From positions 1 through 10,017 of the forward strand of contig CANTHI010000090.1 in assembly GCA_947653505.1 (NCBI GenBank): a stretch of DNA of 10,017 nt, in the 5' to 3' direction. The first letter of the stretch is position 1, and every line of letters begins with the position of its first letter. Made by a program: the position numbers and the translations under genes. Positions 1-6,426 of this stretch are shown piece by piece. Below the pieces are notes generated by a model, which was not told the origin of the DNA, did not search any database, and saw only the letters and a list, made by a program, of their open reading frames with translations. The stretch is from an uncultured Eubacterium sp. GTDB lineage: Bacteria; Bacillota_A; Clostridia; Lachnospirales; Lachnospiraceae.

Positions 1-57
1 ATCTTTGGCGTCGATATCCTGTCCGTTAAAATAGATATGGCCGCTGGTGGCTTTGGA
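1..57 (-). pseudogene. ABC transporter ATP-binding protein, 5'-truncated fragment
   Basis: Read on the minus strand, this stretch encodes KATSGHIYFNGQDIDAKD, and the gene would continue past the left edge of the window. The SG-x-I-x-F-x-G-x-D-I pattern is typical of the segment just after the Walker A loop in ABC-type ATPases, especially the MacB/BceA/LolD-like exporters, where a GLDxxTSG stretch follows the P-loop helix. In an intact gene the P-loop (GxSGSGKST) would lie about 20 residues upstream, at roughly 60-120 on the plus strand. The minus-strand reading there, MEICTRSIWS, has no such motif. The sequence therefore shows a scrap without its N-terminus, joined to unrelated DNA at about 50-58. 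The piece is short, so the family call rests on about 15 residues. Confidence 0.5.
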
Positions 58-229
58 CCATATTGAACGGGTGCAGATTTCCATCAATGGTGATACAAGC
101 GGAAAGTACCGGGATAGCTTTGAACTGTCCCGGATGTATGAGAAGGACAACCGGTATGTGAGCTCCAGAAAGAGCAAAGCGGTTGTTGTCGAGGATGTTG
201 AAAATACGTCGAAGGAGGGAGGAAGCTAA
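35..229 (+). pseudogene. C-terminal fragment of an unknown protein upstream of comEC
   Basis: The plus-strand frame opens after a stop at 32-34 and ends at TAA 227-229. It encodes about 60 charged residues (from LDHIERVQISINGD to ENTSKEGGS). The only start in the frame is GTG at 47, which has no ribosome binding site and lies in the part that reads as ABC ATPase on the other strand. This is therefore more likely the tail of a longer gene whose front was lost at the 45-60 junction than a complete small gene. The real coding part probably begins near 57. The tail is hydrophilic, has no membrane segment, and is rich in Ser, Lys and Glu. I do not recognise the family. The stop lies only 5 bp before the comEC start, so the intact ancestor was probably in an operon with comEC. 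Confidence 0.4.
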
Positions 230-234
230 GACAG

Positions 235-2661
235 GTGATAAAAAGATATCCCTGTCAGACTGTAATATTGTTCATATCCGGAATACTGGCAGGAAAAGAG
301 ATGGCCGGATACCAGCAGGCAGCAACAGGCCGGCGGGGACTGGCGCTCATTCTTCTGGCCGGCGCGGCGGCAGGAATGATCCGGATCTGTATCCACAGGG
401 AGCCGGTCTGGCAGAAAAAGCTGCGGCAGGCAGTGCTGCTTTTTCTGGCGTTTACTGCCGGAATACTCCGGATGTATGCCGTGTCTGAAAAGATGGAGCT
501 TTGGACGGCAGATCTTACAGATGGACAAAAAACAGTCATACAGGGCCGTATAGTAAAAAAACAGTTGAAACAGACACAGGATGGAAACATTTCATGGACT
601 GTCTGCCTGACAGACAGTTATCGGAAAGCTTCGCAGGACGTTCGTTCCTGCGGGGATGTCATTTTATATACCGGTCAGCAGGCGGTACAGCCAGTGATCG
701 GGAATATCATTGTTGCTTCAGGAACGATTCAGCTTTTTCACGAAGCCCGTAATGACGGGAATTTTGATGCACGATCCTATTATCAGAATCAGGGGTATGC
801 ATTTCAGGTTTATGCAGATCAGAATGCCTTTCAGGTCGCGGATGCGGATACCGGCCATCTGCGGGAGTTTTTGTACGGACTGCGCCAGCGTCTGATCCGT
901 ATCTATGAGTCTGGTATGCCAAAGGAAGAGGCAGGTGCGCTGTGCGCCATGCTGACAGGTGAAAAATCCCTGCTTTTGGAAGAAACAGGCAGGCTATACA
1001 GACAGAGTGGGATTGCGCATATTCTGGCGATTTCCGGACTGCATATTTCGATACTGGGAGCTGCGGTATTCCGCCTGCTGCGCCGTGGCGGGATTTCCTA
1101 TCCGGTATCATCGGCAGTCTCGATGGGGCTGCTGCTGCCATTTGGCGTGATGACCGGATTTGGGACTTCGACACTGCGTGCGGTAGTGATGTTTGGAATA
1201 CAGCTGGCAGCCGCGTGCTGTGGCAGGGCTTATGACAGCCTGACTGCGCTGGCCGTGGCGGCAGGCTGGATTCTGCTGCAGAACCCGTGCTGTCTGTTTC
1301 TGGCAGGCTTTCAGTTTTCATTTCTGGCAGTAGCGGGCGTGCTGCTTGGAAACGAAATCTGTCAGATTTTCCGTCCGCGATACAGGCTGGCTGAGACCGC
1401 CCTGGTAAGTCTTTGTATCCAGATGCTGACGCTTCCACTGACAGCATGGTATTATTTTGAGATTCCGGTATATTCCATGCTTCTGAATCTGTTTGTGCTG
1501 CCGTTTATGAGCCTCGTGCTGTTTTTAGGACTGGCGGGAGGCATATCCGGACTGGCAGGTGGGATGTCCGTGGCCGGACTGGCTATGTCTGGCGGCGTGC
1601 TTTCCGGGCTGCTGCTGGATGGATGCACGCTGTTTCTTGGATATTTTACAAAGGCCGGAGAACTGTGCCTGCGTATGCCGGGCGCTGTGTATCTGTCAGG
1701 ACGGCCAGAGATCTGGCAGATCGCAGGTTATTATCTGATTCTGGCAGGGAGTATACTGGCAGTGTCGGGATGGCGGCGGACACAGGCAGAGTCTGTATCT
1801 GACAGTCAGAGTATTCGGCGCCGATGGACTGTCGTGGCGGGCTTTGCGGCCTGTCTTGCGCTGTTGCTGCTGCCGTCTGCCGGACAGGCGGAAGTGGTGA
1901 TTTTAGATGTCGGACAGGGGGATGGCATTTATATTCATACGGGAGATGGACAGCATGTGATGATTGATGGCGGGAGCACGGATGTGAAACAGGCCGGCAC
2001 TTACCGGATTCTGCCGTTTTTAAAGTCCCGTGGAGCGTCTGGAATTGATTACTGGTTCCTTTCCCATCTGGATCAGGATCATGTCAGCGGTTTTCTGGAG
2101 GCCGTACAGAGCGGATATCCGGTTGGGGAGGTTGTACTGGCGGAAGGAGTTGTACGGGATGAAGCGTATGACAGGGTGATGGAGCGCCTGTCCGGAACCG
2201 GTATCCGGATCCGGTATCTGAAAAAAGGAGATGTTCTGCGTGCGCAGCAATCGTGTTTCCGGTGTCTGGCGCCTGCCGGAGGACAGCTCTCTTCTGACCG
2301 GAATGCGCAGAGTCTGGTACTGCTGTATGAAGAGAACGGATTCAGAGGTCTGTTTTCCGGAGACATCTCCAAAAAAGAAGAGCAGATGCTGCTGGCAGAA
2401 AAAAATCCGGGTCCGGTTACATTGTATAAAGCGGCGCATCACGGTTCGGACGGTTCCAATGCGAAGGAGCTGTTAGCTGCATTAAAGCCTTCTGTTTCGG
2501 TCATATCCTGTGCCGAAAAAAATACCTACGGGCATCCGGGAGAGGAAGCGGCGGCAGCAATAAAATCATACAGCGGTATTACAAAGTACACCATGCATTC
2601 CGGACAGATACGCGTAACGCCTGGGAGTGGGGTGCCGGATGTGTCAGGATATCTTCCGTAA
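235..2661 (+). CDS. comEC: ComEC/Rec2-family DNA internalisation channel, MBL-fold domain fused
   Basis: ComEC forms the inner-membrane pore through which single-stranded DNA enters during natural transformation. The 808 residues match the full family architecture. Two N-terminal hydrophobic segments (about 8-20 and 35-52) lead to an OB-like soluble part (about 95-205). The hydrophobic Competence domain (about 230-515) carries the signature HILAISGLHISILG at 262-275. A C-terminal metallo-beta-lactamase-fold domain (about 552-800) shows LDVGQGDG at 557-564, SHLDQDH at 610-616, LFSGD at 706-710 and AAHHGSDGS at 733-741. The second histidine of the classical HxHxDH motif is Asp here (HLDQDH), which is usual for ComEC. 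The start is GTG 235; AGGAGG at 213-218 and GGAGG at 218-222 precede it with a longish gap, and no better in-frame start exists. No comEA is visible alongside, so transformability cannot be inferred from this window. Confidence 0.95.
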   Translation: MIKRYPCQTVILFISGILAGKEMAGYQQAATGRRGLALILLAGAAAGMIRICIHREPVWQKKLRQAVLLFLAFTAGILRMYAVSEKMELWTADLTDGQKTVIQGRIVKKQLKQTQDGNISWTVCLTDSYRKASQDVRSCGDVILYTGQQAVQPVIGNIIVASGTIQLFHEARNDGNFDARSYYQNQGYAFQVYADQNAFQVADADTGHLREFLYGLRQRLIRIYESGMPKEEAGALCAMLTGEKSLLLEETGRLYRQSGIAHILAISGLHISILGAAVFRLLRRGGISYPVSSAVSMGLLLPFGVMTGFGTSTLRAVVMFGIQLAAACCGRAYDSLTALAVAAGWILLQNPCCLFLAGFQFSFLAVAGVLLGNEICQIFRPRYRLAETALVSLCIQMLTLPLTAWYYFEIPVYSMLLNLFVLPFMSLVLFLGLAGGISGLAGGMSVAGLAMSGGVLSGLLLDGCTLFLGYFTKAGELCLRMPGAVYLSGRPEIWQIAGYYLILAGSILAVSGWRRTQAESVSDSQSIRRRWTVVAGFAACLALLLLPSAGQAEVVILDVGQGDGIYIHTGDGQHVMIDGGSTDVKQAGTYRILPFLKSRGASGIDYWFLSHLDQDHVSGFLEAVQSGYPVGEVVLAEGVVRDEAYDRVMERLSGTGIRIRYLKKGDVLRAQQSCFRCLAPAGGQLSSDRNAQSLVLLYEENGFRGLFSGDISKKEEQMLLAEKNPGPVTLYKAAHHGSDGSNAKELLAALKPSVSVISCAEKNTYGHPGEEAAAAIKSYSGITKYTMHSGQIRVTPGSGVPDVSGYLP

Positions 2662-2708
2662 AAAGACTGTCTGCAGCTGATCTTTCATTATTTTATGCAG
2701 TTCCTTAT

Positions 2709-3980
2709 TCAGAGCACGACCAGCTGCTGCTGGTATTCATTTTTGATTTTGCGGCCGCCTTTTTCTAAAATCAGAGCACGATATATCGCATCTGTAAGCA
2801 GATGGTTCTGGAAAAAGGCAGCTGCATCCGGCTGACGCAGTATTTTTTCAGCCCCGGCTGCACGTGTAAGCAGCGGAATGGATGTATGTTTTTTCAGGTG
2901 TTTTAAAAGCGCCTGTGATTCTTTGCGAAAGCCGAGGATTCTTGCATAAGGTACATACGACCGGCTGCGCCAGTATGTGTAGCTGTCCTGCCTGATATCC
3001 AGCAGGATGTGCAAAAGGACACGGCTGATTCTTGTATAAGCCAGATCTTTTGATTTTAAATGGGTACAAAAATCCGTAAATCCGGTATAGTCGTAAAGAT
3101 GATGGCAAATCCGGTTCGAAAGCTCTGGTGTACAGTCCGCATACGCAGAAAAACCATCTGCGGCGTTTTTTAACAGACAGTAATGCAGCATCTGTGAGCA
3201 GTCGTTTTCATATAAAAACGGATAACAGGCTTCATAGTCCAAAAGCAGTCTGCGGGCCCCGTCCGGTATGACATGAAAAAGCGTGCGGCTGTATTCCGGT
3301 TCAGGCGGATGTCCGGCCAGAAACTGACGGATGGCAGAGGCAGATGACATGGAATCCTGCAGCAGGCTGGAATGATAGCCCTGTCCCTGCCGCAGGATTG
3401 GATGCATCCGGATGGCGGTGGTGTGGTTTTGAAACGATTCCAGCGCTGCAGCTTTGTGATATTCCAGCGCAAGGATATTATTCGGATGCTTTAAAACCGC
3501 TGCAGCGTTAGAAACAGCAGACTCTGGCAGAAGCGCCAGCAGGGCGTCTGCTCTGGCACGGGCAAAGCCACAGCCGGCTCTTAAACGGTCAGACAGCAGC
3601 TGCCGGTATAAAGGAGGCTCGTCTGTTAAAATCTCACATATTTTTGAAAACACGCCGGGAGAAGGCGTCTCGCAGCCATAGCAGAGCGTATCGATACAGC
3701 CAAGCTGGCTGAGCAGGGCAATGCCTGCGCCCGCAAAATATTCCGCACTCGCACAGGACCAGAGTGCGGGCAGCTCGATTACCAGATCAGCTCCTTCCAG
3801 AAGAGCCATTTTTGCGCGCACGAATTTATCCAGCAGGGCAGGCGCGCCCCGCTGCACAAAATTTCCGCTCATAATGATGACAACATAGTCCGCGTCCGTT
3901 TCCGTTTTTGCCTGCGCAAGCTGAAAGGCATGACCGTTGTGAAACGGGTTGTATTCGGCAATAATTCCGGTGATTCTCAT
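2709..3980 (-). CDS. tmcAL: tRNA(Met) cytidine acetate ligase TmcAL (YlbM family)
   Basis: TmcAL uses ATP and acetate to make N4-acetylcytidine at the wobble position (C34) of elongator tRNA-Met in Firmicutes. The protein begins MRITGIIAEYNPFHNGH; the HNGH at 14-17 is the HxGH nucleotide-binding motif of the nucleotidyltransferase superfamily. Further family marks are SGNFVQRG at 38-45, PNNILALEYHKA at 166-177 and SASAIR at 213-218, a variant of the ISSTxIR-like second nucleotidyltransferase motif. At 423 residues it is close to the usual length of about 400-420. The frame is open further upstream to 4085, but ATG 3980 is the right start: AAGGAG lies just before it and the family N-terminus begins there. 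It converges on comEC with 47 bp between the stops. A candidate promoter lies at 4076-4105. Confidence 0.94.
   Translation of the reverse strand: MRITGIIAEYNPFHNGHAFQLAQAKTETDADYVVIIMSGNFVQRGAPALLDKFVRAKMALLEGADLVIELPALWSCASAEYFAGAGIALLSQLGCIDTLCYGCETPSPGVFSKICEILTDEPPLYRQLLSDRLRAGCGFARARADALLALLPESAVSNAAAVLKHPNNILALEYHKAAALESFQNHTTAIRMHPILRQGQGYHSSLLQDSMSSASAIRQFLAGHPPEPEYSRTLFHVIPDGARRLLLDYEACYPFLYENDCSQMLHYCLLKNAADGFSAYADCTPELSNRICHHLYDYTGFTDFCTHLKSKDLAYTRISRVLLHILLDIRQDSYTYWRSRSYVPYARILGFRKESQALLKHLKKHTSIPLLTRAAGAEKILRQPDAAAFFQNHLLTDAIYRALILEKGGRKIKNEYQQQLVVL
2719..2734 (+). terminator. Possible weak terminator for comEC inside the tmcAL 3' end
   Basis: On the plus strand ACCAGC (2719-2724) and GCTGGT (2729-2734) form a 6-bp stem with a 4-nt loop, followed by ATTCATTTTTGATTTT. 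It lies within the last codons of the convergent tmcAL gene, about 58 bp after the comEC stop. The T-rich stretch is interrupted and begins 6 nt after the stem, so at best this is a weak terminator. It may be a chance product of Gln and Leu codons. Confidence 0.25.
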
Positions 3981-4075
3981 GGCAGGCTCCTTTTTGCTGG
4001 TCTGCAGTCTGGGATGTTGCTGGCGGGATGTTCTTCCGGGGTGCCCGGACAGCAGATGATGATGTGTTCCGGGAT

Positions 4076-4105
4076 ATTGTATCATAAATATGGGATGTTA
4101 TACAA
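4076..4105 (-). promoter_or_regulatory. Candidate sigma-A promoter of tmcAL
   Basis: On the minus strand TTGTAT (4105-4100) and TACAAT (4081-4076) are separated by 18 bp. Transcription would start near 4069, giving a leader of about 90 nt before the tmcAL ATG at 3980. That leader contains a 6-bp perfect hairpin at 4035-4049 (TCCGGG, 3-nt loop, CCCGGA) with no U-run after it. Two mismatches in the -35 box and one in the -10 box leave this as a plausible but unproven assignment. Confidence 0.45.
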
Positions 4106-4135
4106 TGCATGGGAAATATTTGTGCATATATATAC

Positions 4136-4167
4136 TTACGTAAAAGAAGAAGATATGTTATTATAAT
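4136..4167 (+). promoter_or_regulatory. Candidate promoter and operator of the toxin-antitoxin islet
   Basis: A perfect TATAAT -10 box sits at 4162-4167, 32 bp before the ATG of the RHH gene. The -35 position (about 4139-4144) has no good TTGACA match, but an 8-bp palindrome TTACGTAA covers 4136-4143. Type II antitoxins with RHH folds commonly repress their own operon by binding short palindromes that overlap the promoter, so this could be the operator. That role is inference; only the -10 box and the palindrome are seen. Confidence 0.4.
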
Positions 4168-4199
4168 GCAAAGAGTATCGTATTTAGGGAGATTAGAAA

Positions 4200-4448
4200 A
4201 TGTCAGAACAAGCAGAGGATAAGAAAAAATGGACAGTTCCAAGAGGACCGGCGGCGACAAAAGCAAAAAATGAATACACAAGAAAGCACTATGACCGTGC
4301 AGAAATGATATTGCCAAAAGGAATGAAGGTAAGGCTGGAAGAAGCCGCAAAAGAGTAGGGAATGTCACGGAATGAGTATATCGTTACGGCGGTAGAAGAA
4401 AAGTATATGCGGGATACAGGAAAAGAACTGATGCAGAAAGAGGAATGA
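4200..4448 (+). pseudogene. RHH (CopG/Arc-like) antitoxin-type gene with in-frame amber stop
   Basis: From ATG 4200 the frame reads 52 codons (basic N-terminus, KKWTVPRGPAATKAKNEY, then YDRAEMILPKGMKVRLEEAAKE). It meets TAG at 4356-4358 and continues in the same frame as GMSRNEYIVTAVEEKYMRDTG to TGA 4446-4448. Joined, the 82 codons give a classical ribbon-helix-helix layout: a short beta strand (RAEMILP), helix A (KGMKVRLEEAAKE), the turn G-M-S, then helix B (NEYIVTAVEEKY). The amber codon falls exactly at the turn, where Gln or a similar residue would fit, so one CAG-to-TAG change would explain it. The 52-residue product lacks helix B and should not dimerise or bind DNA. ATG 4362 could restart translation but has only a poor ribosome binding site (AGGGA with almost no spacing). 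Sequencing error or programmed readthrough cannot be excluded from one sequence. Confidence 0.75.
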
Positions 4449-4466
4449 GGGGGGCGTTATGCAAGT

Positions 4467-4727
4467 ATGGAAATAAGATTTGATAAGGCTGCTGTGAAAT
4501 TCTTAAAGGGTCTTCCGCAGAAATTAAGAATCTCAATTTTGGAAGCAATCCGGGGGTTAACACAAAAACCGCCGAAAGGAGATATTAAGCCGTTGCAGGG
4601 CTATAAAGACGGCAGACAGCGGCTGAGGGTCGGAAAATACCGTGTTATTTACAGATATACACAAGAAGGGGAAGTGGAAATATTGGTTATTATGGAGATA
4701 GGAAACCGTGGGGATATTTATAAATAA
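4467..4727 (+). CDS. Type II toxin, RelE/ParE family
   Basis: This 86-residue basic protein has the RelE/ParE fold pattern. It has an N-terminal strand (MEIRFDKAAVKFL), a helical hairpin (residues about 8-34), LQGYKDG at 43-49, then the beta core RQRLRVGKYRVIYRY (50-64) and VEILVIMEIGNRGDIYK at the C-terminus. RelE members cleave mRNA in the ribosomal A site and ParE members poison gyrase. Arg52, Arg54 and Arg59, the GNR at 79-81 and the final Tyr85 suggest the RelE-like mRNA interferase side, but this is not certain. The strongest ribosome binding site (GAGGGGGG, about 4447-4454) is better spaced for ATG 4459, which opens a five-codon frame (MQVWK, TAA 4474-4476) overlapping this start out of frame. 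ATG 4467 is chosen because it matches the family N-terminus. The gene lies 18 bp after the RHH gene and 17 bp before the antitoxin. Confidence 0.85.
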   Translation: MEIRFDKAAVKFLKGLPQKLRISILEAIRGLTQKPPKGDIKPLQGYKDGRQRLRVGKYRVIYRYTQEGEVEILVIMEIGNRGDIYK

Positions 4728-4744
4728 AAATGGAGGAAAGAAAT

Positions 4745-4957
4745 ATGACACAGATAGTCAGGGAATCAGTAAAAATGTTGGAAATGCTTCCGGAAAGCGA
4801 ACAGGAATTTGCAAGCCAGTTTATTAAAAGGCTGGTGCTTGCATGGGACCCGGACTTTACGAAATTAACCTGTGAAGAAAGGGAGAGGCTGAAAGCCGCT
4901 GAAAAGAGAATGGATAATGGAGAGTATATAAAAGATAGTGATATAGAATGGGATTAA
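4745..4957 (+). CDS. Probable antitoxin of the adjacent RelE-type toxin
   Basis: This 70-residue acidic protein lies directly after the toxin, in the toxin-first order common in Clostridia. The N-terminal part (MTQIVRESVKMLEMLPESEQEFASQF and on to about residue 35) is amphipathic helix with an LPESEQEFA motif. I know this pattern from short Firmicute antitoxins annotated next to RelE-like toxins. The C-terminal half is charged and probably disordered until it folds on the toxin, ending KDSDIEWD. ATG 4745 is the start because TGGAGGAAAG lies 5-10 bp before it. The in-frame ATG at 4730 would place that ribosome binding site inside the coding region. No clear RHH, Phd or Xre DNA-binding domain is visible, so DNA binding may depend on the upstream RHH protein, which is broken here. 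Confidence 0.75.
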   Translation: MTQIVRESVKMLEMLPESEQEFASQFIKRLVLAWDPDFTKLTCEERERLKAAEKRMDNGEYIKDSDIEWD

Positions 4958-4983
4958 GAAAAATAAAATTGCGTCAGGAATCA

Positions 4984-5017
4984 GGAACCCCGGAGGGCGG
5001 AAGTCTTCCGGGGTTCC
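4984..5017 (+). terminator. 11-bp hairpin closing the toxin-antitoxin islet
   Basis: GGAACCCCGGA (4984-4994) and TCCGGGGTTCC (5007-5017) are perfect complements around a 12-nt loop, 27 bp after the antitoxin stop. The stem is strong and GC-rich. The downstream ATAATGTTGTACTAAC has no U-run, so it is not a canonical intrinsic terminator on the plus strand. It may still mark the transcript end by Rho-independent pausing or protect a 3' end. On the minus strand the first T-rich stretch is about 15 bp away. Confidence 0.55.
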
Positions 5018-5057
5018 ATAATGTTGTACTAACTATACATATCCGGCAGTGCCGTCA

Positions 5058-5373
5058 TCAGGAATCACCCTGATAATACGCAGTCGTACGGGTTCTTTCC
5101 CCATAATTTAAAGCGCCAGTCCAGGGATCAGCAATCAGACCGCCTGGGACATCAAAAAGCGCAGAAGCGGAAGCTTCAGCACGTGGGATCCCACTCTGGT
5201 TTCTGGCTGTCGCGCCCATCCGGTACCACAGAGTAAATGCAGAATACCTGGAGCTTCTTACATTCTGGAAAAGGAACAGGCTCTGCTTCCTTGTTTTGGT
5301 TCCCCAATACACAGTCCGCACGCTTATCACGAAATTGTATTGCGATACAGCTGCAGATATGTTAAAATCCTAA
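5058..5373 (-). pseudogene. Orphan minus-strand frame, possible gene remnant
   Basis: A minus-strand frame runs without a stop from a TAG just upstream of 5373 to TGA 5058-5060, about 100 codons. The reading is rich in Tyr, Phe, Ser, Arg and small residues, with beta-strand-like stretches (YNFVISVRTVYWG, YSAFTLWYRMGA) and a Pro/Gly segment DVPGGLIADPWTGAL. It looks like the C-terminal part of a secreted or surface beta-rich protein. There is no ATG, and the only start is GTG 5330 without a ribosome binding site. The 5' end runs into the promoter of the epimerase gene. I recognise no family. Either it is a decayed fragment or a chance open frame in about 400 bp of otherwise gene-free DNA. A 6-bp hairpin (5057-5074) covers its stop codon. 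Confidence 0.3.
5340..5368 (+). promoter_or_regulatory. Sigma-A promoter of the epimerase-sigma-anti-sigma genes
   Basis: TTGCGA (5340-5345) and TAAAAT (5363-5368) are 17 bp apart, and the -10 box is preceded by TGT, an extended -10 element. The start would be near 5375, giving a leader of about 40 nt with CAGGAG before ATG 5416. Two mismatches to the -35 consensus are offset by the ideal spacing and the extended -10. Confidence 0.6.
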
Positions 5374-5415
5374 CTATCACGAATAGAACGATCCACCAGA
5401 CAGGAGCAGCAGATT

Positions 5416-6414
5416 ATGCGTAAAGATTATAAAAAATTAGATCCATCCACAAAGATTCTCGTAACCGGCAGTGCCGGATTCATCGGGTATCATTTAAGCA
5501 GGGCACTTTTGGATTATGGATGTACAGTGACCGGACTGGACAACCTGAATCCTTATTATGCGGTATCTTTAAAGGAGACCCGTTTAGGGATGCTCAGACA
5601 GTCAGAACGTTTCCGGTTTGTACAGGAAGATTTGTCTGACCGGCCGGCACTGGAGCAGATTTTTGAAAAGGAACAGCCGGATATCGTAGTCAATCTGGCG
5701 GCGCAGGCAGGCGTACGCTATAGTATTGATCATCCGGACTCTTATATACAGTCAAATATTCTTGGATTTTTTAATGTTCTCGAATGCTGCAGGCATTATC
5801 CGGTAAAACATCTGGTCTATGCGTCTTCCAGTTCTGTGTATGGCGCAAATAAAAAAGTGCCGTTTTCCACAGACGATCAGACCGACCAGCCGGTCAGTCT
5901 GTATGCGGCGACGAAAAAATCCAATGAGCTGATGGCGTACTGTTACAGCAGACTCTATGCGATTCCGGCAACAGGACTGCGTTTTTTTACAGTATATGGG
6001 CCGATGGGCAGGCCGGATATGGCGTACTTTAAATTTGCGGAAAAGATCATGCGGGGTGAGACGATCCAGGTATATAATCACGGAGACATGATGCGTGATT
6101 TTACATATGTGGATGATATCGTAAAGGGGATTTCCAATATTCTGCCAAATCCTCCGCTGGAAACAGACGGAGTCCGTCACAAAGTGTACAATATCGGAAA
6201 CAATCATCCGGTCAGGCTGATGGATTTTATTGAAACGCTGGAGCGCTGTCTTGGGAAAACTGCGCAAAAGGAGTTTCTTCCAATGCAGCCTGGGGACGTC
6301 TATCAGACCTATGCAGATATTACAGATCTGGAGGAGGATTTTGATTTCCGGCCGGATACGCCGCTTGAGACAGGGATTTTGCGATTTACGGACTGGTTTT
6401 TGTCTTACAGATAA
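5416..6414 (+). CDS. NAD-dependent UDP-glucuronate 4-epimerase
   Basis: This is an extended short-chain dehydrogenase that interconverts UDP-glucuronate and UDP-galacturonate, supplying uronic acids for capsule or other surface polysaccharides. The 332 residues show the Rossmann NAD-binding GSAGFIG (18-24), the adenine-binding region at EDLSD (71-75), the NLAAQAGVRYS segment (93-103), the catalytic Ser cluster ASSSSVYG (136-143) and the catalytic Tyr-Lys pair in YAATK (163-167). TVYGPMGRPDMA (192-203) is the marker that separates the UDP-glucuronate/CapI-type epimerases from UDP-glucose epimerase GalE. RDFTYVDD follows further on. The N-terminus carries a short charged extension before the Rossmann fold. 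ATG 5416 is supported by CAGGAG upstream. The sigma-factor gene follows after 12 bp, suggesting one transcript. UDP-glucuronate decarboxylase or dTDP-glucose dehydratase are less likely given the GRPDMA motif. Confidence 0.92.
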   Translation: MRKDYKKLDPSTKILVTGSAGFIGYHLSRALLDYGCTVTGLDNLNPYYAVSLKETRLGMLRQSERFRFVQEDLSDRPALEQIFEKEQPDIVVNLAAQAGVRYSIDHPDSYIQSNILGFFNVLECCRHYPVKHLVYASSSSVYGANKKVPFSTDDQTDQPVSLYAATKKSNELMAYCYSRLYAIPATGLRFFTVYGPMGRPDMAYFKFAEKIMRGETIQVYNHGDMMRDFTYVDDIVKGISNILPNPPLETDGVRHKVYNIGNNHPVRLMDFIETLERCLGKTAQKEFLPMQPGDVYQTYADITDLEEDFDFRPDTPLETGILRFTDWFLSYR

Positions 6415-6426
6415 AGCAGGGGGAAT

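Noticed and set aside
707..1447. Long minus-strand open frame (246 codons)
   Set aside because: It lies wholly inside comEC, whose protein has clear family motifs; the minus-strand reading has no recognisable domain and is an antisense shadow.
4035..4049. 6-bp hairpin in the tmcAL leader as an attenuator
   Set aside because: There is no U-run and no alternative pairing partner seen; a short GC palindrome of this size is expected by chance.
3981..4085. N-terminal extension of the tmcAL frame to 4085
   Set aside because: The family N-terminus MRITGIIAEYNPFHNGH begins at 3980 with a good ribosome binding site; the extension is low-complexity and overlaps the predicted promoter region.
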